Assembly: GCF_024323335.1 (NCBI RefSeq)
Contig: NC_066580.1
Coordinates: 442,533,851 to 442,597,850 of the forward strand
Length of the DNA: 64,000 nucleotides
Direction of reading: 5' to 3'
From: Lathyrus oleraceus
Lineage: Eukaryota; Streptophyta; Magnoliopsida; Fabales; Fabaceae
Shown here one piece after another: positions 58,401-64,000 of the stretch. The number at the start of each line of letters is the position of its first letter. Within the stretch, counting starts at the first letter, position 1. The notes beneath the pieces were generated by a model. The model was not told the origin of the DNA, made no database searches, and saw only the letters and a program-made list of their open reading frames with translations. Both the position numbers and the translations under genes were made by a program.

Positions 58401-59474
58401 GCTCCGAAGCAGTGGCATCAAAAGTTTGATGAGGTTGTTTTGTCTAATGGTTTCATTCTAAACCAAGCTGACAAATGTGTATATAGCAAATTTGATACTT
58501 CCGGTAAAGGAGTTTTCATTTGTTTATATGTTGATGACATGTTGATCTTTGGCACCGACCAAAATCAAGTTGATAAAACGAAGAATTTCTTGTCATCAAG
58601 GTTCTCCATGAAGGATATGGGAGAAGCGGACGTTATTCTTGGTATTAAGATTAAACGGGAGAATAAAGGGATTGTAATTACGCAATCTCATTACATTGAG
58701 AAAATACTCAAGAAGTTCAATTATGAAAGTTGTTCTCCAGTAAGTACTCCCATGGATCCGGGAGAAAAGCTTATGCCAAATACAGGTAAACCTGTGGATC
58801 AACTCGAATATTCAAAAGCTATAGGCTCTTTGATGTATGCTATGATTAGCACTAGACCGGATATTGCTTATGTGGTTGGAAAGTTGAGCAGATTTACTAG
58901 TAATCCTAGTAGACATCATTGGCATGCGATAACTAGGGTATTCAAGTACTTGAAGGGTACAATGAATTATGGATTGTCATATATGGGATTTCCTTCGGTG
59001 TTAGAGGGTTATTCGGATGCTAATTGGATAAATAATGATGAAGATTCATCCTCTACAAGTGGATGGGTGTTCTTGCTTGGGGGAGGTGCCATCTCATGGG
59101 CTTCCAAGAAGCAAACATGTATAACTGGTTCCACAATGGAATCTGAGTTTGTAGCATTAACTGCTGCTGGTAAAGAAGCGGAATGGCTAAGGAATTTGGT
59201 ATATGAGATTCCGATATGGCCTAAATCGATATCACCAATTTCTATCCGTTGTGATAGTACTGCCACATTGGCTAAAGCTTATAGTCAAATATACAATGGA
59301 AAGTCTAGACATTTGGGTGTTAGACATAGTATGATTAGGGAATTAATCATGAATGGGGTGATATCTATTGAGTTTGTTCGGTCGCAACAAAACTTAGCTG
59401 ACCACTTAACGAAGGGGTTAGCCAGAGACTTAGTGAAGAAGTCGGTAATTGGGATGGGATTAAAGTCCATTTAA
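55479..59474 (+). CDS. Copia-H gag-pol polyprotein, 1331 aa
   Basis: One uninterrupted frame from ATG (A at -3, G at +4) to the stop near 59474 encodes a complete Ty1/copia polyprotein. It contains a UBN2-type gag (about 15-200), a basic Lys/Asn-rich region, and the zinc knuckle CWKCGKTGHFKKDC from residue 256. The protease motif is WWIDSGTTTH (D329), and pre-integrase is LWHARLGH from 461. The integrase core has D522, D585 and E618 (spacing 32, slightly shorter than the usual 35). RT has QMDVKTAFLNG (D931), SLYGLKQAP and YVDD at 1017-1020. RNase H has GYSDANW (D1180), STMESEF and DHLTKG near the end. All catalytic residues are present. The ATG lies only 17 nt beyond the filler; the normal leader and PBS are gone. 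Confidence 0.95.
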   Translation: MAGGSTVKEMTTNFGKLDKFQGQDFRRWQKKMHFMLTTLKVVHVLSTPIPELLEEDTVENLRRKSKWENDDYICIGHILNGMSDPLFDIYQNIESAKELWDCLESKYMAEDSSSKKFLVTDFNNYKMVELRSIMEQFNELLRILGQFTQHKLKMDETISVSSIIDKLPPSWKDFKHNLKHGKDELSLIQLGSHLRIEESLRAQEDDKGKGKEIVGPSVNMVEEGGKNGNNKNKGKKRAFKNNKGSFGANKKPKLECWKCGKTGHFKKDCRSGKKHDNANASGSGKGSKDQSENQGQKSIRDLNSLIKHSVSLNSEAFYVQDDAIAWWIDSGTTTHVCKDRFWFKTLVPVEDGYVLYMRDDHFAPVEGKGNVVLEFSSGKTITLFNVLYVPKLRKNLISGHVLNKLGYKQVCESDKYVLSKSGVFVGFGYYNNGMFMMNLNGVPNDSGSVFMSSSNVINSSLWHARLGHVHYKRMHEMSKDDLIPVFDKNVENCKTCMLTKITRQPFKTITRKFVILELIHSDLCDLHATTSLGHKKYFVTFIDDASRFCYVYLLHAKDESLDKFKIYKTEVEVQQNVLIKTLRTDRGGEYYDPVFFQSVGIIHETTAPYTPQQNGVAERKNRVLKEMVNAMLSYSGLSEGFWGEDMLTACYLLNRVPNKRNKTTPYELWYKKRSNLTFLRVWGCRAVVRLPDPKRKTLGEKGVACIFVGYAEHSKAYRFYVIEPNDSISINTIIESRDAIFDENCFSSIPRPKDSIPNSDESLRDDHSNDVPSETLEPRRSKRARKSRSYGSDFQLYLVEGSKDQIDTQYYYCYSIEEDPRTYDEAVKSRDSAFWKETIDEEIGSIMENNTWVLSDLPPGCKPLGCKWIFKKKMKVDGTIDKFKARLVIQGFRQKEGIDYFDTYALVTRITTIRLLIAFAAIHNLVIHQMDVKTAFLNGDLEEEVYMKQPEGFVMPGNEHKVCKLVKSLYGLKQAPKQWHQKFDEVVLSNGFILNQADKCVYSKFDTSGKGVFICLYVDDMLIFGTDQNQVDKTKNFLSSRFSMKDMGEADVILGIKIKRENKGIVITQSHYIEKILKKFNYESCSPVSTPMDPGEKLMPNTGKPVDQLEYSKAIGSLMYAMISTRPDIAYVVGKLSRFTSNPSRHHWHAITRVFKYLKGTMNYGLSYMGFPSVLEGYSDANWINNDEDSSSTSGWVFLLGGGAISWASKKQTCITGSTMESEFVALTAAGKEAEWLRNLVYEIPIWPKSISPISIRCDSTATLAKAYSQIYNGKSRHLGVRHSMIRELIMNGVISIEFVRSQQNLADHLTKGLARDLVKKSVIGMGLKSI

Positions 59475-60019
59475 ATTTATTAGCTATGGTATACCCAATT
59501 CCCTTCTAATACAATATTAGAAGCATAATTCAATGTGGAAAGATCATAGTTAGAGATTGGAGCAATTGTGTTTATCTTCCCAAGGTATGTGCTCAGACCT
59601 GCAAGTGATGGCTAGGTTGAATTATATCTTCTTAATGGTTCTTTTGGAAAATTGCAAATGCAGGTGCAAGATTAAAAGAATCACCTATGTGAGCATGAAG
59701 TTTTGTCGCTTCAAGAAGCTTGGACTTGGCTTCCTATATGCTTATTAATGGATAAGGACACATGGCTTGTAAAGTGTCAAGTATGAATAGTAAAGTATTG
59801 TAAGAAACATGTGTGTACTATATCTTCAGACACTCAAATGGATTGACGGGTTCAATCGCTATGACACCCCGATTTTCGAGTATTTGGAATGTGTATTTGT
59901 ACTAAGATGAAAATTCAATCGCAAGACATTTTCATTTATGCATTTGTTTGATCGTTATACCTGTGTGTTATACCCTTGTATATATTATTGTATATACTGA
60001 GTAAATCAAGGATTACACT
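59475..60019 (+). other. Copia-H 3' untranslated region
   Basis: 545 bp between the pol stop and the polypurine tract, with no further ORF of note. Confidence 0.7.
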
Positions 60020-60034
60020 AAAATGGGGGGGATT
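60020..60034 (+). promoter_or_regulatory. Copia-H polypurine tract
   Basis: AAAATGGGGGGGATT immediately precedes the 3' LTR. Confidence 0.85.
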
Positions 60035-60555
60035 TGTTGGTGATTTTAGTATCATCAATGTATTTTAGTAGTAATGTGATTTACTATAGGCCGATGCAAT
60101 TATGCGTTAAAGCTTGGAAACGAGTTAGGGGTAGTGCGGAGTGCACGCTCGTCGAGCTAACGTATAATTGAATGCGAATAATTGAAACGGGGTTCCAAGG
60201 GGCGAAGCCCCTGGCGGGGTGCGGGGCAGCGGCCCGTTCGAAATTTTCTTTTGAACAGTTGAACCCTTTCCCAACCGACGTAACCGTTTCTGAACAGTTG
60301 CGTCTTTTCGGTTTCTGTTATTGATCTCCTATATAAGGAGTCATTTGGCCTCAGTTTAAAGGAGAGAACGAAACCAAACTTTCTCTCTACATTCCTGAAC
60401 ATTTCTCTTTGCCAGAAACAAATTGTTCTTCAAGAATTATCCCCACAAAGATTTCGTGAACCCAGGCAAGAATAGGGTCGAAATACTTTGTTCGGAAAGT
60501 GTACGAACACGATTCTTCGAAGTTATCCAGGATTATTATACCCGATTCTCTAACA
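60035..60555 (+). repeat. Copia-H 3' LTR, full length
   Basis: 521 bp, TGTTGGTGATTTTAG to CCCGATTCTCTAACA, followed by TTAAT. Confidence 0.95.
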
Positions 60556-60560
60556 TTAAT

Positions 60561-61401
60561 TTATATTCATATATTAATATAATAAGATGATAATTTTATA
60601 GATATTTTTTTTTAATCTTATATTTTAAAGTTTTTTCTGTATGAAGTAGAACGAATTCTAAAGGAGTTTTCTTTGAGATGAAATAGAGTGATCTAAACCA
60701 TTTTAAATGTGAATAAGTGTGAGATTATTTTTTTATAACTACTATTTTTTTACCTTTGTCATTAAAAAGTTAATATCAAACACGATATTATTTGGTTTTG
60801 TGTATTTTAAAATTATGTTCCAATAAAAATAAAAATATATATAATATCAAATATATAGCTTATATTTTAATACTCAAATCTAAAAATAATAATAATAATT
60901 TTACTTTTTATGAGATTGCAACACGAATGGACCATTTGGACCAATAGAGAAACATCAAGATTTAGTTTTATCACGGGGGCATAGTTTGAGTTGTTGTTTT
61001 TTTTAAACATGTTGAAGAGTGTTGATAGCTTTTAATTTAATTTAATTAATTTATAATAATTATCGCCCTTTTTCATTGAATATAAAGTACCAACTTCTAT
61101 CTAGAGGATTAACAGAAAGTGACAAATTAGACAGAGATATTGAACCATTTATTCAAAGTGGTCTCCACCACACGGCATCTTCACCTATCATTATGTTTTG
61201 CAATGTGTGTTGAAGAGTTAATTAGTTGCTAGCTAAAGAAAGCTCCTAGTCAAATCAGTTTGTTCTTACTTTATTTTAACTATTCATTTGGATAAAAATT
61301 CATTTTAAAATGGCATTATTAATGTTTTAAAATGAAAAATACTAAATAAAAACAAAAACTCATTACACAATTGAGAAAGAACAAGAAACACAATTGAGAA
61401 A

Positions 61402-61464
<63 letters not shown>

Positions 61465-61768
61465 TTTAATTTTTAGAATACTATAACAACATAAAATATA
61501 TTTGAGAATTTATGAAAATTCTCCAAAATCTTTATTCAATAGAAATTTTGATTTCCCCAAATTGTAGGGATTTTGTATTATGAAAAAATCCACACCCTCC
61601 TCGCTTAAATCTCTCTATTTTTTCACTCATTCCTTCCCCTTTTTCAAAGTCTTTCCATTCAAACTCCCAAACAAAACCTAAGAGACCTACAAGAATGATC
61701 TCAATAAGAATCATTGAACATAAATATTGATAGATAATAGAGTAACATTGTTCAATTCAATTAGACTT
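60561..61768. other. AT-rich spacer with possible MITE
   Basis: No gene was seen. 61500-61690 on the minus strand starts AGGTTTTGTTTGGGAGTTTG and looks like the end of a common plant MITE or small transposon, but no matching inverted end was established. Confidence 0.4.
61406..61459. repeat. (TA)n microsatellite
   Basis: About 27 TA units. Confidence 0.95.
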
Positions 61769-63236
61769 TGTTACAACCCTGATTTAATTTAGTTAGAATT
61801 TATTACAAGTAATTGGACTGATGTAACCAACTTCTATTATATAAAAGCTCAATAAAGAGCAATTATTAAAATGTTGTGAGATGAATAAAAATGGTGAATC
61901 AAAAATTGATTGACTTTCCAATATAGTATCATGTTGCTCACATATAGCCTGGTTTTGTCAAATAGGCATTATCTCAACCTTGGTGATTTGTTGTTGTGCA
62001 ACTAGACTACAAAGCTCTCATTGACAACAACACTTGGGTTCTTACCCCACTACCTTCACATAAAAAAAGATGTGGGATGCAACTAGGTCTTCAAAGTCAA
62101 TGAAAACCCTAATAGGAGTGTTAGTAAGTTTAAATCTAGACTAGTTGTTAAATGGTATCATTAACAACAAAGATTTGACTTTAATGAGACATTCTCTCCA
62201 TTGATAAAGCCTACCATAATTTGTGTTATCCTCAATATAGATCTCACTTACAAGTTAGAGATTTAACAAACAAACGTTAATGATGCCTTCTTGAATGACA
62301 TTTTGTAATAAGAGGTATTTATGCACACATAAAAAACCCGGTTTTACTTCTAAGGACAAGTATTTGGTGTGCAGACTGAACAACAAACTCTATAGCCTTA
62401 AACAAGCCACACAAATACTAGTATGAGAAGCTGACTTATGCATTGATGAGGTTTGGATTCACACACTTGATGTGATCACTCACTATTTATTCATTCATCT
62501 CATGGGGTTACCATCTATGTCTTGATCTATGTTGATGATATTCTCATCACTGAGTCATCTTTTAAACTCATTCGTAATCTCATAACAAAATTCATGCATA
62601 ATTCGCTTTGAAAAATCTTGGTAAAGCTTCATATTTTCTTAGCATTGAAGTCATCCACAAACTAAATGACTTTATGCCATTATCTCAGTTAAAGTACATT
62701 TGTAATCTTATGTCAAAAGCACATATACATGAGATGAGATCTACCTCTGGCTCTTGCATTTACTTTGGTCCAACTTGGTATCCTAGAGTTCTAAAAACAA
62801 TCCTTGGTTGCATGGTCAAACATTGAAGCAGAGTATCAAGGCATAACACACACAACCTCATGATGAATTTGGCTTGAATCTCTAACCGAATTAAACTAGA
62901 GTTTATTATTGTTGGAGAGTCTAGGGAAGCCAGAAGCCACAACTAACCAATGTTTTTGAAACATAAGTGAGACATCGCATCTCTATTAAAAAAATGTAAA
63001 CATTGGATATATGAGTCTCTTATAAATTCAACATTTCACTCATTCATAAGCGATATAAAACTTAACCACTCATAGTTACATCAAACAATTACAACACTAG
63101 TTTAATTCGGTTAGAGTTTATTATAGTTAGTTAGACTAATGAAACTAACTTCCATGGTATAAAGGCTCATAAAGTGCAGTTATAAAAGTGTTATAGAATG
63201 AATAAGAAATAATGAACCACGATTCAATTTTCAATA
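61769..63236 (+). mobile_element. Copia-I: short, very degenerate copia element
   Basis: Diverged direct repeats at 61769-61920 and about 63088-63236 share ACAAC..T..TTTAATT.GGTTAGA.TTTATTA, ATATAAAAGCTCA or GTATAAAGGCTCA, and AGATGAATAA. They act as LTRs of about 150 bp. Next to the first is TATAGTATCATGTTGCTC, a weak PBS. Between them lie RT and RNase H scraps in plus orientation: ALIDNNTWVL, VYVDDILIT near 62525-62550, LKNLGKASYFLSIEV (62608), and STSGSCIYFGP. Stops are frequent, and gag, protease and integrase are missing. Confidence 0.75.
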
Positions 63237-64000
63237 TTAGAAACAATATTATTGAAGGATATACAATGAATATATTTATAAAAGTTATTTTTATAAAGAG
63301 TAAAGCATAAGTCATATGTTAATAATAAAATAAAGGAACTAAGAAGATTTCAAATATACAAGCAGACACAAAAAGCATCAGAAGTACTCAAAGTGGTCAC
63401 CCTAGATAACACCCAAAGCAAAGAGAAAGAGAAAAAAAAACCACCACCAAAAGAGAAACAAAAACCAACCACCCACAAACGGCAAACTTAATCAACTGGC
63501 TATACGAACCTGAGGTATCTGGCGCAGACGGATTTCCAAGGAGAGAAAGCGGGAAGAAGGTAGACACGTACAACCTATACAAAACAAAAGGAGGGTAGTT
63601 GTACATGTAACACCCTTCTACCCAAACGACATATTTAAATAGATTATCAGAGTACAACATGTAGAAGAGTTTACATTTCTTACAACATAACAATTATCGC
63701 ATCGCAACATAAAACATATTATTTATTTTATTAAAACTTCGCAGCGGACAACAACATTAATATTATCATTCATCATATAACAATTCATAATAATGGTTCA
63801 ACATTATCTCAACAAAACATCTCAACATGTTAGTCATCATAAACAACGTAAATAATAATCAATTATCTATCGAATCCCATAACCCCGGTGTCACATGACC
63901 AGAGCATTTGACTCGACTCTGTAGAATAACTCTACACTTATTCTTCAAACCTCAACAATAGCTACTCCTCTTTATCTGCACATTGCTCATCATAGATGAA
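63237..64000. other. Unclassified repeat-like DNA
   Basis: No supported gene. TGTAACACCC at 63606 preceded by GTACA has the form of an LTR start, and the downstream text (CAGCGGACAACAACATTAAT) could be LTR sequence, but the element runs off the window and no partner is visible. The 98-codon minus frame at 63693-63397 is hydrophobic and lacks a motif. Confidence 0.3.

Larger units (their letters stand above)
54991..60555 (+). mobile_element. Copia-H: young LTR retrotransposon with intact gag-pol
   Basis: The 5' LTR starts TGTTGGTGATTTTAGTA at 54991. The 3' LTR is 60035-60555 and ends GATTCTCTAACA. A perfect 5-bp duplication TTAAT flanks it (54986-54990 and 60556-60560). The LTRs differ at about 10 positions in 453 bp by hand count, so insertion is fairly recent. 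The 5' LTR lacks its last 70 bp or so, and the primer-binding site is missing. Confidence 0.95.

Noticed and set aside
63397..63693. 98-codon hydrophobic minus frame
   Set aside because: Composition reflects purine-rich low-complexity DNA at 63410-63480; no signal or domain recognised.

Overview
This window is repeat-dominated nuclear DNA of a flowering plant, most likely a legume. Evidence: Ty1/copia gag-pol genes throughout, SIRE/Maximus-type LTRs with an env-like ORF, a 5.6 kb Ogre/Tat-style LTR, and a fragment resembling the LIN/CERBERUS family of legume E3 ubiquitin ligases. There are no operons, rRNA, tRNA or CRISPR loci. The only long intact reading frames are retrotransposon proteins. 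Element names (Copia-A to Copia-I, LTR-B, LTR-E, LTR-E2) are local labels for this annotation.

Layout. 1-6.9 kb: a decayed minus-strand copia element (Copia-A), interrupted in its RNase H region by a plus-strand LTR (LTR-B), which is itself cut by a minus-strand SIRE-like LTR at the window edge. 7.0-9.3 kb: a (TA)n tract, a hAT-like end and a 33-codon piece resembling protein disulfide isomerase. 9.3-28.1 kb: a minus-strand copia family (Copia-D) arranged leader-LTR-body-LTR. It is broken by a nearly complete copia element (Copia-C, 9619-14400, TSD AGTTA), a non-autonomous hAT element (15043-16220) and a 5648-bp solo LTR (LTR-E, 20797-26444, TSD ATAGG). 28.1-29.5 kb: spacer with a Stowaway-like MITE and one arm of an inverted repeat.

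29.5-41.4 kb: a SIRE/Maximus-like element (Copia-F, minus) with env-like sequence and two further solo LTRs inside it (31180-32548, TSD CACAT; 35290-38790, TSD AGTCT). The second inverted-repeat arm begins exactly at its right edge (41417). The arms resemble a coiled-coil exon plus intron of the FDM/IDN2 (RNA-directed DNA methylation) gene family. Before the insertion they would have formed a compact foldback. 41.7-47.8 kb: CAA-rich DNA and a second Copia-D copy lying between two long (TA)n tracts.

48.2-53.4 kb: the start of a LIN-like gene whose coding exon is cut by a plus-strand copia element (Copia-G). 55.0-60.6 kb: a young plus-strand copia element (Copia-H, TSD TTAAT) with an intact 1331-aa gag-pol ORF. 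Its 5' LTR end and primer-binding site are gone, replaced by an 18-bp inverted filler copied from its own LTR. 61.8-63.2 kb: a small, very old copia remnant (Copia-I). The rest is AT-rich DNA in which nothing could be recognised.

The region reads as successive layers of insertion, with host-gene scraps (PDI-like, FDM/IDN2-like, LIN-like) caught between them. Boundaries, target-site duplications and motifs were read directly from the sequence. Family names rest on recalled protein motifs and were not checked by any search.
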